DNA of 64,000 nt from an uncultured Flavobacteriales bacterium (GTDB taxonomy: Bacteria; Bacteroidota; Bacteroidia; Flavobacteriales_D; Sanyastnellaceae). The notes below the pieces were generated by a model that saw nothing but the letters and a program-made list of their open reading frames with translations, was not told the DNA's origin and ran no database searches. The translations under genes were made by a program, and so were the position numbers. Below, one piece after another: positions 50,134-59,305 of this stretch. The stretch's first letter is position 1. The number at the start of each line of letters is the position of its first letter. The stretch lies in contig CALLLH010000021.1 in NCBI GenBank assembly GCA_938082505.1, positions 1 through 64,000 on the forward strand, given 5' to 3'.

Positions 50134-51537
50134 CTATCGGCGGGAGCGTAAGCGGGCGATGGGACGCCAAGAGAACTCTCTTGCAGCCCGCAAGTTCAGG
50201 ATGAAGGCCGTGGGAACCATGATGAGGGTGCCAAGCCACATGCCCCATGCAGGGGACAGGGCACCGGACCGCACCATGCGCTCTCCCATGATGGTGATGA
50301 CATAGTAGACCACGAAGAGCAGGATGGCGAGTACCGTGGGCAACCCCAGGCCGCCCTTCCGGATGATGGCTCCCAGCGGCGCACCGATCAGGAACAGGAG
50401 GATGCAGGCGGAAGCGAGGAACAACTTCCGGTGCCATTCGATGGCATGACGGTCGGATAGCGCCCGTTTGGCCCTGCGGTCATCCGCTTGGTTTTGTGCT
50501 GTCTGCGCGGCGTTCCGGATCATGTCAGCTGCGGCATCGTAGACCCGGCGCTCCGCTGAGGGCCCCAATCTTTCCAGCCAATCCGCATGGACCGCAGCCG
50601 GGTCGAGGGCAAATGGACGACCGCTGATGTGGGTGGGCTGGTCCATGCTCCGTTTTCCGAATTCGAGCAAGGATTGCGCAAGATGGCTCCGCTCGCCTTC
50701 CAGCGAGTCAATGGCGGCATCCAGCTGGCCGAGGCTCATCATTTCATAGGCGCGCTTGAACAGCGCCTCATCGGCTTTGGCAAAATCAAGACTGCTCAGG
50801 TCGATTCGAATGCGCTGGGCGTCGAAACGGGTCCGAAGGTGCGGATAGGTGCGGTCGCGCTGACGGATTCCCGGCTCCATGCGCTCTTCGTGGCTCGCTC
50901 CATCCAGGAGGTCGAGCACGAGGAAACGTCCGGTCCTGGACGTGCGCATGGTCCCCGATTCAGCCTCGATCACCAGGCCGGCTCCATCTCGGCTGCCCCC
51001 GTGGTGGTGGATGAGCACTTCTTCCAGCTGTCCGGTCTCCTGGTCCACCTTGGCGGCTCGGATGGCATATCCATCGATGCCGTTGTAGAAGACGCCATCC
51101 TCGAGATTGAGGGTGGGCTTCTTGCGCGTCACACTGTAGAGCAAGGTGCGGAATTTGAGGTTGGCCACCGGCCAGGCATAATTGGCAAAGACGAGTGCGC
51201 CACCGGCAACCAGACACATGGCGATGATGAGGGGGCGCATGATCCGGCCGAGCCGCATGCCCGATGATTTCAGTGCCGTGAGCTCCTGGTGCTCCGCCAA
51301 CGAGCCCAACGTCATGATGCTGCTCATCAGGATGGCCAGCGGAAGGGCGAGGTTGACGAGGCGCGCCGAGGCATAGAGCAGAAGCTCGAGCACGACATGC
51401 AGGGCCAGTCCCTTGCCGATGAGCTCATCGGCATAGACCCAGAGAAACTGCATGTCCAGAAAGAACAAGGCAACCAGAAAGGTGATCACGAACGGGCCGA
51501 GGAATGACCGGAGCAGGAGCCTTGTGGTGCGCTTCAC
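50134..51537 (-). CDS. LptF/LptG family LPS export permease
   Basis: A 467-residue inner-membrane permease of the LptB2FG lipopolysaccharide exporter. It has three N-terminal helices, a large periplasmic beta-jellyroll-type domain (~residues 130-340), and three C-terminal helices (FLASACILLFLIGAPLGAIIRKGGLG, the family's coupling region). Start is GTG 51537, with a TCAATTCG element ending 2 bases upstream. It cannot be told whether it is LptF or LptG. The downstream glycosyltransferases make an LPS role consistent. Confidence 0.85.
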   Translation of the reverse strand: MKRTTRLLLRSFLGPFVITFLVALFFLDMQFLWVYADELIGKGLALHVVLELLLYASARLVNLALPLAILMSSIMTLGSLAEHQELTALKSSGMRLGRIMRPLIIAMCLVAGGALVFANYAWPVANLKFRTLLYSVTRKKPTLNLEDGVFYNGIDGYAIRAAKVDQETGQLEEVLIHHHGGSRDGAGLVIEAESGTMRTSRTGRFLVLDLLDGASHEERMEPGIRQRDRTYPHLRTRFDAQRIRIDLSSLDFAKADEALFKRAYEMMSLGQLDAAIDSLEGERSHLAQSLLEFGKRSMDQPTHISGRPFALDPAAVHADWLERLGPSAERRVYDAAADMIRNAAQTAQNQADDRRAKRALSDRHAIEWHRKLFLASACILLFLIGAPLGAIIRKGGLGLPTVLAILLFVVYYVITIMGERMVRSGALSPAWGMWLGTLIMVPTAFILNLRAAREFSWRPIARLRSRR

Positions 51538-51599
51538 TTCGAATTGACGGTTGCAGTCCTCTAACGGGAGTAAAATCCCTGCCGAGGTGCAAGATTGCC

Positions 51600-51607
51600 T
51601 AATTTTC
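51600..51607 (+). promoter_or_regulatory. -7 promoter element TAATTTTC
   Basis: One mismatch to TAnnTTTG, 19 bases before the peptidase ATG at 51627. The leader is longer than at most genes here. Confidence 0.45.
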
Positions 51608-51626
51608 GCGCCACAAGCCTTGCGCG

Positions 51627-53732
51627 ATGCACAACAATTCCAACATCTCTGGTGGATTCCCCACCCGTTTCCTCGTCTTCATCCTGCCTTTGTTCCTTTT
51701 GGCCGCCTGTACTGGCCCATCCGCCGATTGGGGAGAGGACGGCGAACCCGCTGAAGCCGTGTCATCCTCGGCCAGCGAGCCGGACGACAATGGATTCGTC
51801 TGGCAGACCGAGCAATTCGCTGACCTCAAGATGGTCCGTTACCAGGTCCCGGGTTGGAACAAACTGACAACACAGCAGCGTTGCCTCGCTTATTGTTTGA
51901 CCCAAGCAGGACTGAGCGGACGCGACATCATGTACGACCAGAACAACCGCTACAACCTGCGGGTCCGCCACATGATCGACGAGGCGCACCGGAACTACTC
52001 GGGAGACCGGGGAACGAAGGGTTGGCAGGCTTTCCACACGTTTGCCAAGCGCGTATGGTTTTCGAATGGCATCCACCATCACTATTCCAACGCGAAATTG
52101 GTCCCGGACTGCAGCCGGGCATATTTCGAGCATGTGGTAAAGGAGAGCGGCGTCGAGATGGACGCGGACCTGCGGGAGGCGCTGGACGCCCTCTACGATC
52201 CGACGAGGGAGACGAAAAAAGTAGAGTTGGATGCGGAGAAAGGACTCGTGGAAGCCAGCGCAGTCAATTTCTACGGCCCGAACATGACCACGGCGGAGGC
52301 GCAGGCCTATTTCGATGCCTTTGAGCTCGACCGGAACAAGCCGGTGGAGAAGGGATTGAACAGCCGCCTGGTCAAGGATGCCGATGGCAACGTGGTTGAG
52401 GAGACCTACAAGGTTGGCGGCCTGTATGGCCAAGCCCTCGAGCAGGTGTGCTATTGGTTGGAGCAGGCCCAGCAGTTCGCGGAGAACGACAAGCAGGCAG
52501 CTGCGTTGAGGCACCTGGTGGAGTACTACCGGACGGGCGATCTCGAGAAGTGGAGCCTGTACAACATCAACTGGGTCAACGATACGGAGGGCGACATCGA
52601 CTACATCAATGGTTTCGTGGAGGTCTACAACGACCCGCTCGGTTACACCGGCAGCTACGAGACCATCGTGCAGATCAAGGATTTCGAGGCTTCACAGCGC
52701 ATGTCGGTCATGATGGAAAACGCACAGTGGTTCGAGGACCACATGCCCTTCATGGAAGAGCACAAGAAGCAGGAGGTCGTGGGCATCACATACAACGTCG
52801 TGAACGTGGTCGGCGAGGCCGGCGATGCTTCACCCTCCACGCCCATCGGGGTGAACCTGCCAAACGCGAACTGGATCCGGACCATCCATGGATCGAAGAG
52901 TGTCAGCCTGGGCAACATCATCGACGCTTACGACAAGGCAGGTGGCGGCGGACTCACCGACGAGTTCGCGTTTGACGACGTCGAGAAGATGCGGACCCGC
53001 ACCCATGGTACCCTGGCCGGGAAAATCCACACGGCGTTTCACGAGGTGATCGGGCATGCGAGTGGCCGGCTCGAACCGGGCGTCGCAGAACCTGCGAGCA
53101 CCATCAAGGAATACGCAAGCACACTGGAGGAGGGACGCGCCGATCTTGTCGCCCTGTACTTCATGCTGGACGAGAAGCTCATTGAACTGGGGCTGATCAA
53201 GAATCTCGAAACGGGGAGGAGTGAATACGACAGCTACATCCGCAACGGCATGCTGATGCAATTGCGGCGCCTGGAATTGGGCGAGAACATTGAGGAAGCC
53301 CACATGCGGAACCGGGCCTGGGTGAGCCACTGGGTGATGGAGAAGGCCGCGGAGGACAATTGCATCCGGGAAATCAAGAGGGACGGCAAGACCTACTACA
53401 ACATTGAGGACTACCCGCGCGTACGCGAGCTCTTCGGCGAGCTGCTCCGCGAGGTTCAGCGCATCAAGTCACAAGGGGACTATGAAGCCGCCAAGGCCCT
53501 TGTCGAGGGTTACGGAGTCAAGGTGGACCAGGCCATCCACCAGGAAGTTCTGGACCGTGCCGAAGCATTGGGCATTGCCCCATATGGTGGTTTCATCAAC
53601 CCGGATTTCACCCCTTCTTTCGATGCCGAGACCGGGGCGTTGGTCGACGTCAAGTTGACCTATCCCGACAATTTCACGGAGCAGATGTTGGGCTATGGCG
53701 AGCAATACGGTTTGTTGCCACGCGTCAACTGA
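51627..53732 (+). CDS. Dipeptidyl-peptidase III (M49) family lipoprotein
   Basis: A 701-residue zinc metallopeptidase. The zinc motif is HEVIGH (472-477) followed by EEGRAD (501-506), which give the ligands and catalytic glutamate. The spacing of ~29 residues and the length are right for M49. N-terminal lipobox LAAC (signal LVFILPLFLLAAC) makes this an exported lipoprotein, unusual relative to the cytoplasmic eukaryotic form but found in Bacteroidota. It releases dipeptides from oligopeptide N-termini. It is divergent from LptF/G and has a -7 element 18 bases upstream (TAATTTTC at 51600-51607). Confidence 0.92.
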   Translation: MHNNSNISGGFPTRFLVFILPLFLLAACTGPSADWGEDGEPAEAVSSSASEPDDNGFVWQTEQFADLKMVRYQVPGWNKLTTQQRCLAYCLTQAGLSGRDIMYDQNNRYNLRVRHMIDEAHRNYSGDRGTKGWQAFHTFAKRVWFSNGIHHHYSNAKLVPDCSRAYFEHVVKESGVEMDADLREALDALYDPTRETKKVELDAEKGLVEASAVNFYGPNMTTAEAQAYFDAFELDRNKPVEKGLNSRLVKDADGNVVEETYKVGGLYGQALEQVCYWLEQAQQFAENDKQAAALRHLVEYYRTGDLEKWSLYNINWVNDTEGDIDYINGFVEVYNDPLGYTGSYETIVQIKDFEASQRMSVMMENAQWFEDHMPFMEEHKKQEVVGITYNVVNVVGEAGDASPSTPIGVNLPNANWIRTIHGSKSVSLGNIIDAYDKAGGGGLTDEFAFDDVEKMRTRTHGTLAGKIHTAFHEVIGHASGRLEPGVAEPASTIKEYASTLEEGRADLVALYFMLDEKLIELGLIKNLETGRSEYDSYIRNGMLMQLRRLELGENIEEAHMRNRAWVSHWVMEKAAEDNCIREIKRDGKTYYNIEDYPRVRELFGELLREVQRIKSQGDYEAAKALVEGYGVKVDQAIHQEVLDRAEALGIAPYGGFINPDFTPSFDAETGALVDVKLTYPDNFTEQMLGYGEQYGLLPRVN

Positions 53733-54025
53733 TGGAACCTTTAGATTCCGAGCTTTCAGCGGATTCCACTTCCCGGAGAAAACTGGCGCTCATCGAATCC
53801 CTGGTGGGATTGGATCGGGACGAAGACATCGAAGTCCTTGAATTGGCGATGTCCGTGTTGCAGGAAAACATCAGGGCACGGCAGTTGGTCATCGGCTATC
53901 GTCCTTCGGGCACCCCCGTGCTCAAGCAACGGTTCCTCGACAGGCTTCGTCATACCCTACACGATCTGAATCACAATGAATTCGTCTCTCTCCCGGACCT
54001 CGAGCAGCGCGCTGCCGACTGGTGA
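53732..54025 (+). CDS. Small protein resembling Bacteroidota antitoxins
   Basis: 97 residues; its ATG shares one base with the peptidase stop. The N-terminal half (RRKLALIESLVGLDRDEDIEVLELA) is helical, the C-terminal half (VIGYRPSGTPVLKQRFLDRLRHTL ... VSLPDLEQRAADW) resembles the tail of antitoxins that precede ParE/RelE-like toxins in Bacteroidota. No toxin-like gene follows; the next gene overlaps it by 50 bases and is a secreted LVIVD protein. It may be an orphan or degenerate antitoxin. The assignment rests on remembered sequence pattern only. Confidence 0.5.
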   Translation: MEPLDSELSADSTSRRKLALIESLVGLDRDEDIEVLELAMSVLQENIRARQLVIGYRPSGTPVLKQRFLDRLRHTLHDLNHNEFVSLPDLEQRAADW

Positions 54026-55454
54026 ACCCTGGCTTCGCGCCATCAGTGGGCTGTTTCTGGCACTGCTGGTGCTGCCGTCCCCAATTCAAGCCCAAACACC
54101 CTGTGAGGATGGGCTGGCCGGACAGTACCCCTGCGAGGGCCTGGATCTCATGAGCGTTCGGTCGTTCGAAGAGATGGGAGGAACGCCGCCCGGCAATGGC
54201 AATGATTGCTGGGGCTGGTCCAAGGATGGGCGTGAATTCGTGTTGTTCGGGCGCAGCGATGGAACCTCCATCGTCGAGATCACGGACCCGGTGAACCCGG
54301 TCATGATCGCGGACATTCCGACCGCTTCCGTTCCCAGCCTCTGGCGGGACATCAAGGTGATCGGGGACGTGGCCTACATCGTCAGTGAGGCGGGAGAGCA
54401 TGGACTGCAAATCGTGGACCTTTCGCAGGTCCCCACCATGGAGCCGATGTCGGAGCTGGAAGTCACGGCCCATTACACCGAATTTGGAAGTGCCCACAAT
54501 GTCGTCGCCAATCCGGAGACCCAGTTCATCTACGGTGTGGGGACCAACACCTTTGGAGGTGGACTTCACATTGTGGATGTCTCGGAGCCTGCCTATCCGG
54601 ACCTTGTTGGGGCTTGGGATGAGCAATACATCCACGATGCGCAGGTGGTCGTCTATTCAGGCCCCGATTTGGATTATTTCGGACGCGAAGTCGCCTTTGT
54701 CTTCAGCGGATTCAGTGGATGCCACATCGTGAGTGTGGAGGACAAATCGGACTGTTATGCCATATCGAGCATCGTCAACCCGGAATTCGTGTATCCCCAC
54801 CAGGGTTGGTTGACGGAGGACCACAGGTTTGTCCTGATGAACGACGAGATGGACGAGTCTGCCGGCATTGCCGAATCCACCCGGACGTGGGTCTTGGATG
54901 TCCAGGATCTCGACAATCCTCAGGTGGTCGGGTTTCACGAAGGCAGCCTCTCGGTGACCGATCACAACCTGTACACCCACAATGGCAAGGTGTATGAGGC
55001 GAATTATTACGCCGGAATTCAGGTCCTGGACATCATCGATGCCGCCGGACTGCAGTTCCAGCAGACGGCTTACTTCGACACCAATCCCTTCTCCGATCAG
55101 ACGGGCACTTCGGGCGGTGCTTGGAGTGTGTACCCCTATTTCGAGAGCGGCAACATCGCCATCAGCACGCAAAGCCACCTGTTTGTCGTGGCACCTTCAG
55201 GCGGCATTTCAACATCAGGTGTCGAGCTTGATGCGCCCTCGATGGAAGTCGGTCAGGAAGGAGACATGATCCTGGTCACCTGCCATGGTCAGCACGGGGG
55301 AAACCTCAAAGTCTTTGACTCGGCAGGCCGCATACAGGCAGAGTGGTTGGCCATGGCGGACGTGACCATGCGGTGGACCGTGTCGGATTGGCCTTCAGGG
55401 ATGTACGTGATCCGCGGAAGCGGCGGCGAGCAGCACCGTTTCGTCCTCGACTGA
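53976..55454 (+). CDS. Choice-of-anchor B (LVIVD repeat) secreted protein with T9SS sorting tail
   Basis: 492 residues, signal peptide ending PIQAQ. The middle is made of LVIVD-type beta-propeller repeats: GTSIVEITDPVNPVMIAD, HGLQIVDLSQVP, GGLHIVDVSEPAYPDLVGAW and GIQVLDIIDAAG. The choice-of-anchor B family (TIGR04312) has this form. The end (LKVFDSAGRIQAEW ... SGMYVIRGSGGEQHRF) looks like a type A T9SS sorting domain, so it is secreted and surface-attached. The start overlaps the antitoxin-like gene by 50 bases. Function of these propellers is unknown. Confidence 0.85.
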   Translation: MNSSLSRTSSSALPTGEPWLRAISGLFLALLVLPSPIQAQTPCEDGLAGQYPCEGLDLMSVRSFEEMGGTPPGNGNDCWGWSKDGREFVLFGRSDGTSIVEITDPVNPVMIADIPTASVPSLWRDIKVIGDVAYIVSEAGEHGLQIVDLSQVPTMEPMSELEVTAHYTEFGSAHNVVANPETQFIYGVGTNTFGGGLHIVDVSEPAYPDLVGAWDEQYIHDAQVVVYSGPDLDYFGREVAFVFSGFSGCHIVSVEDKSDCYAISSIVNPEFVYPHQGWLTEDHRFVLMNDEMDESAGIAESTRTWVLDVQDLDNPQVVGFHEGSLSVTDHNLYTHNGKVYEANYYAGIQVLDIIDAAGLQFQQTAYFDTNPFSDQTGTSGGAWSVYPYFESGNIAISTQSHLFVVAPSGGISTSGVELDAPSMEVGQEGDMILVTCHGQHGGNLKVFDSAGRIQAEWLAMADVTMRWTVSDWPSGMYVIRGSGGEQHRFVLD

Positions 55455-55464
55455 GGCGCAGTGC

Positions 55465-56259
55465 TCAGCGGTTGGCAGTGGTTTCGTACAGCCGACGGAG
55501 GAGATCCTTGCCGAGGATGTTCGCGATGAGCTTGCCTTCCACGGCGAGGGAATAGGTGCCTGTTTCTTCGCTCAGCACAAGCGCGACAGCGTCAATCCGT
55601 TCGCTGATGCCCAAGGCTGCCCTGTGACGGGTGCCATATTGGGAGGGCAGGTCGATTCTGCTCGTGACCGGAAGGATGCCCCCCGCCCAGGCGATGCGGT
55701 CCCCATCGATGCAGGCCGCACCATCGTGCAATGGACTCGCCTTCTCGAACAGGGCCACCACCAGGCCTGAAGACACTTTGGCGTCCAGTATGCGCATTCC
55801 TGTGGCGACAGGGGCGGGATCGGCATCGCGCTTGATGACCACCAAAGCGCCCAGTCCCCGCTTTCGGCATTCCTCGAGCCCCTCATGCATGGCCGCCCAG
55901 GCCATGTTCCCATCCGCTGCCGCCTCATCCCTGCCCAACAGGCGCTGGATCCAGGGCGGGCCTCCTTGCAGGAGCTGCCGGTTGCCGATCAGCAGCAGGA
56001 ATTGACGCAATTCCTGTTGGAAGACGATGAGCAGGGCGATGACCCCGAGGCCGATGAACTGCCCCATGACCTCTGCCAGCATGCGCATCTGCAGGGCATC
56101 CACGATCTGGTACAGGAGGTAGATGGCGAGAATCCCAAGGAAAATCCGAATGGCCGCTGTCCCCCGCGTCAAACGGTACAGCTGGTACAGGATGATGGCC
56201 ACCGCAAGGATGTCCAGAATCTGCCAGAGTCCGAGGTTGAGGGCGGGTTGTTCAATCAT
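55465..56259 (-). CDS. cdaA: Diadenylate cyclase CdaA
   Basis: A 264-residue c-di-AMP synthase. Three N-terminal membrane helices (residues ~10-80) are followed by a coiled region and the DisA_N catalytic domain. Catalytic motifs: DGA (179-181, in PLHDGAACID) and RHR (211-213, in GTRHRAALG). c-di-AMP controls potassium and cell-wall homeostasis. Its start overlaps the folP end by 8 bases, so the two are co-translated. Confidence 0.96.
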   Translation of the reverse strand: MIEQPALNLGLWQILDILAVAIILYQLYRLTRGTAAIRIFLGILAIYLLYQIVDALQMRMLAEVMGQFIGLGVIALLIVFQQELRQFLLLIGNRQLLQGGPPWIQRLLGRDEAAADGNMAWAAMHEGLEECRKRGLGALVVIKRDADPAPVATGMRILDAKVSSGLVVALFEKASPLHDGAACIDGDRIAWAGGILPVTSRIDLPSQYGTRHRAALGISERIDAVALVLSEETGTYSLAVEGKLIANILGKDLLRRLYETTANR

Positions 56260-57118
56260 CGTCGCGTTCCCGTCGCGTGGAGGTCAGGGCGTGGTGCAAT
56301 TTCACGCTTTCGGCGGCTTCCGCGACATCGTGTACGCGGAGGATATGCGCACCGCGGTCCAGTGCCCAGGAATTCAAGGCGGTTGTGCCGTTCAAGGCTC
56401 CAGCCGCATCGGTGCCGAGTACTTTGTGGATCATGGATTTCCTGCTGATTCCCACCAGGATGGGCACGCCGATGACAGCAAACCGCTCAAGTTGATCGAG
56501 CAGGATGTAATTGTGGGCGATGGTCTTGCCGAAACCGAAACCAGGATCGATGGCCAATTGCTCGACGCCCTGACCCCTCAGATGGGAAATGCGGGCGTCC
56601 AGGAAATCCAGGACCTCGGCGACCACATCGCCATAGTGGGGGGCGTCCTGCATCGTTTCAGGTGTGCCCTGCATGTGCATCAGGACACAGGGCGCACCGG
56701 ATTCCACGAGGACGGCTTCCATTTCAGGATCCAGCCGGGCCGCACCGATATCGTTGATGATGTCCGCGCCTGCAGCGAGGGCCCTCCGGGCAACTTCGGC
56801 CCGATACGTGTCCACACTGATGGGGAGTGTGGGCATGCAATGCCGGATCTCCTCGATGATCGGCAGGACACGGTCGCACTCGGCGTCGGCATCCAGTGGC
56901 GTGGCGCCGGGTCGGGAGCTTTGGCCCCCGATGTCCACAAGGTCGGCGCCTTCCTCAACCATGCGTTTGGCGAGGACTGCGGCGGCCTTGGCCTGCTGCA
57001 CCCTGCTGCCCGCGTGGAACGAATCGGGTGTCGCATTGAGGATGCCCATGATCCGAGGCCGGCCGAAGTCCAATGTGGAGCTTCCGAAAACGAAGGGAGG
57101 CGGCGGATTGATGGGCAC
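56252..57118 (-). CDS. folP: Dihydropteroate synthase
   Basis: A 288-residue TIM-barrel enzyme that condenses p-aminobenzoate with the pterin pyrophosphate in folate synthesis. Motifs: RIMGILNATPDSF, DIGGQSSRPGATPL, INDIGAARLD, VLMHMQGTPETMQ, FGFGKTIAHNY, and the closing RVHDV. I place the start at the GTG at 57118, because the frame above it (to 57244) begins with TTG and would overlap the divergent DUF1599 gene; this GTG gives the normal N-terminus. It precedes cdaA. Confidence 0.93.
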   Translation of the reverse strand: MPINPPPPFVFGSSTLDFGRPRIMGILNATPDSFHAGSRVQQAKAAAVLAKRMVEEGADLVDIGGQSSRPGATPLDADAECDRVLPIIEEIRHCMPTLPISVDTYRAEVARRALAAGADIINDIGAARLDPEMEAVLVESGAPCVLMHMQGTPETMQDAPHYGDVVAEVLDFLDARISHLRGQGVEQLAIDPGFGFGKTIAHNYILLDQLERFAVIGVPILVGISRKSMIHKVLGTDAAGALNGTTALNSWALDRGAHILRVHDVAEAAESVKLHHALTSTRRERDDD

Positions 57119-57256
57119 TTGTACCGGTGTGGAAAGGGAAGATGCAAAGGAAGCAGGATGGTGTGAAATCGCAGGATCAACTTGTGGGAAAGTGAAGGTG
57201 GCAGGATGGCCAAGACCATTGGCGGGCCGGGGATTGGTGGCCAACTTGCCCTTTCA

Positions 57257-57835
57257 ATGAGCGAGACCGCTTCGACTTCTGAAATTCCCGGTGCTGCCGG
57301 ACGGACTTTCGCCCAATACGATGCCCGTGTGGCCGAATGCCGCGCCCTGTTCCTCGACAAGATGCACGACTACGGGACGGCTTGGCGGGTCCTGCGTCCG
57401 GCATCCCTGACGGACCAATTGTTCATCAAGGCTCAGAGGATCAGGACACTTCAGGAAGGAGCGGAGCGCAAGGTCGATGAGGGCATCCGCCCTGAATTCA
57501 TCGGCATCGTCAACTATTGCATGATGGCGCTGATCCAGCTTGAACTGACCGAGGACAGCCCCATGGACCTGCCGAAGGAGGAGGCCACCGGGCTGTATGA
57601 TGGCATGCTCGCCCGGACCAGGGGGTTGATGGCCAGAAAGAACCACGACTATGGCGAGGCTTGGCGGGACATGAGGGTGTCGAGCCTGACCGACCTCATC
57701 CTGATGAAACTGCTTCGCATCAAGCAGATCGAGGACCTGCAAGGGGGGGCAAAGGTGAGTGAAGGCGTGGATGCGGGCTACATGGACATGGCGAACTACG
57801 CCCTCTTCGCCTTGATCCACCTCGAATCCGCTTAA
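57257..57835 (+). CDS. DUF1599 protein with two tandem domain copies
   Basis: 192 residues from ATG 57257. Two ~60-residue copies of the same domain: KMHDYGTAWRVLRPASLTDQ (residues ~33-52) and KNHDYGEAWRDMRVSSLTDL (~133-152), each followed by an RI-T/K-Q helix. The HDYG motif resembles metal-binding helices of small nucleotide pyrophosphohydrolases, but the role is not established. Divergent from folP; followed by the DoxX-like gene after 86 bases. This order is frequent in Bacteroidota as far as I recall. Confidence 0.85.
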   Translation: MSETASTSEIPGAAGRTFAQYDARVAECRALFLDKMHDYGTAWRVLRPASLTDQLFIKAQRIRTLQEGAERKVDEGIRPEFIGIVNYCMMALIQLELTEDSPMDLPKEEATGLYDGMLARTRGLMARKNHDYGEAWRDMRVSSLTDLILMKLLRIKQIEDLQGGAKVSEGVDAGYMDMANYALFALIHLESA

Positions 57836-57921
57836 TCCACGACAGGCGGTGTTAATCGCCGGTTAATGGAGGTGCGGGGAGCAGGCAAACCGTGCGAACT
57901 TCCGAATCGGAAATCATTGCC

Positions 57922-59301
57922 ATGCGCCACATCCTCCTCTCAGTTGCCAATGTATGCCGCGTCCTCGTGGGGGCGCTGTTCGTCGTTTCAGGCCTGATCA
58001 AGATCAACGATGCCATGGGGTTCATGTACAAGCTCGAGGAGTATTTCGAGCCCGGTGCGCTGAACCTTGAAGCCTGGACGCCTTGGGCACTGGAACTTGG
58101 CATGCTCGCCTCCATAGGGGAGGTTCTGTTGGGCGTGGCCCTGCTCGTGGGGGCGCTGCCCCGGTTGACCACGGCATTGACTGCGGTCCTCATGCTGTTC
58201 TTCACTTGGCTCACCTGGTACACCGACCATTGTGATCCTTTCGGGAGCAAGATCATCGTGGAGCAAGGCATCGAAGTTGAAATCCCGAACCAGTGTGTGC
58301 TCAGTTGCGGTTGTTTCGGCAATGCCATTCCATTGACCCCACATGAGAGCTTCATCAAGGATGTGGTGTTGCTCATTCTGCTGCTCCCCATTCTGCTCAG
58401 CGGCTGGACGGGAGGATACGGCCTCAATGAGCGCAGCCGGTCCATCTGGATGTACACGGGGGGGCTGGCGGTCACGTGGATTTTTGCTGAGACCATGTTG
58501 GAGTGGAGCTTTCCGACGTTGTTCCTCGCCTTGGGGCTGATTGCTGCCGAAGGCGTGCGCCGCAGATGGACTTGGGGAGGCCAGGAATGGGCGATGGCCG
58601 CAGGGGTCCTGCTCGTCGCCTTGGGTTTTCAAGCGTATACGTTGCGGCATCTGCCCGTAAAGGATTACCGGCCCTATGCCGTGGGCGAGGATATCAACCG
58701 GAACATGGCTTCAGCCGATGAGCTCGGGCTCGATCCGCCGGTCTATGACAAGGAAGTGCGGTTCCTCCACCCTGAGACAGGGAAGGACACACTGATCCTC
58801 CAGTCTGCCTACATGGAAGGCAAGCTGTGGCAGGATGAGGGGTTCAAGTCCCGGTTCCCCGAAGCCGATTGGGGCGGGGCAAGGGAGTTCAAGGTGTCCG
58901 ACGGGTATGAGCCGCTCATCTTCGATCTCGATGCCACCGATGGGAACGGGGAGAGCCAGCTCGCCGAATTGCTCGGACCGGGATACACCTTGTTGCACCT
59001 CTCCAAGGACCTCGAGGCTTCCGAAGCCCGGGCCCAGGAAAAGATCAACGGCCTGTTCGCCGAGGCGGCGGCGAAGGGGTTCAGGGTGGCCGCACTGACC
59101 CCGGCCACAGCAGAGGATGCCGAGGCATTCCGGTCGCTGCACGGAGCAGACTATCCTTTCTATTCCACGGACCCCACCGAATTGAAGATCGTGATTCGAA
59201 GCAATCCGGGTGTGGTCCTGATTCGGGATGGTGTCGTCCAGGACAAATGGGCCTGGCGCGATGTGCCCGTTTCCCTGGATGAAATCGACATGGCGGATTG
59301 A
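57922..59301 (+). CDS. BT_3928-like protein: DoxX/MauE membrane domain with thioredoxin-like C-terminus
   Basis: 459 residues from ATG 57922. Residues ~5-230 carry several hydrophobic helices of the DoxX/MauE type: RVLVGALFVVSGLIKINDAMGF (helix 1) and CVLSCGCFGNAIPLTPHESF (a cysteine cluster between helices). The C-terminal ~180 residues have thioredoxin-like strands (YTLLHLSKDLE, GFRVAALTP, PGVVLIRDGVV) without a visible CxxC. A redox or envelope-maintenance role is inferred; substrate unknown. A more upstream start at 57892 is possible. Confidence 0.8.
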   Translation: MRHILLSVANVCRVLVGALFVVSGLIKINDAMGFMYKLEEYFEPGALNLEAWTPWALELGMLASIGEVLLGVALLVGALPRLTTALTAVLMLFFTWLTWYTDHCDPFGSKIIVEQGIEVEIPNQCVLSCGCFGNAIPLTPHESFIKDVVLLILLLPILLSGWTGGYGLNERSRSIWMYTGGLAVTWIFAETMLEWSFPTLFLALGLIAAEGVRRRWTWGGQEWAMAAGVLLVALGFQAYTLRHLPVKDYRPYAVGEDINRNMASADELGLDPPVYDKEVRFLHPETGKDTLILQSAYMEGKLWQDEGFKSRFPEADWGGAREFKVSDGYEPLIFDLDATDGNGESQLAELLGPGYTLLHLSKDLEASEARAQEKINGLFAEAAAKGFRVAALTPATAEDAEAFRSLHGADYPFYSTDPTELKIVIRSNPGVVLIRDGVVQDKWAWRDVPVSLDEIDMAD

Positions 59302-59305
59302 GCGC

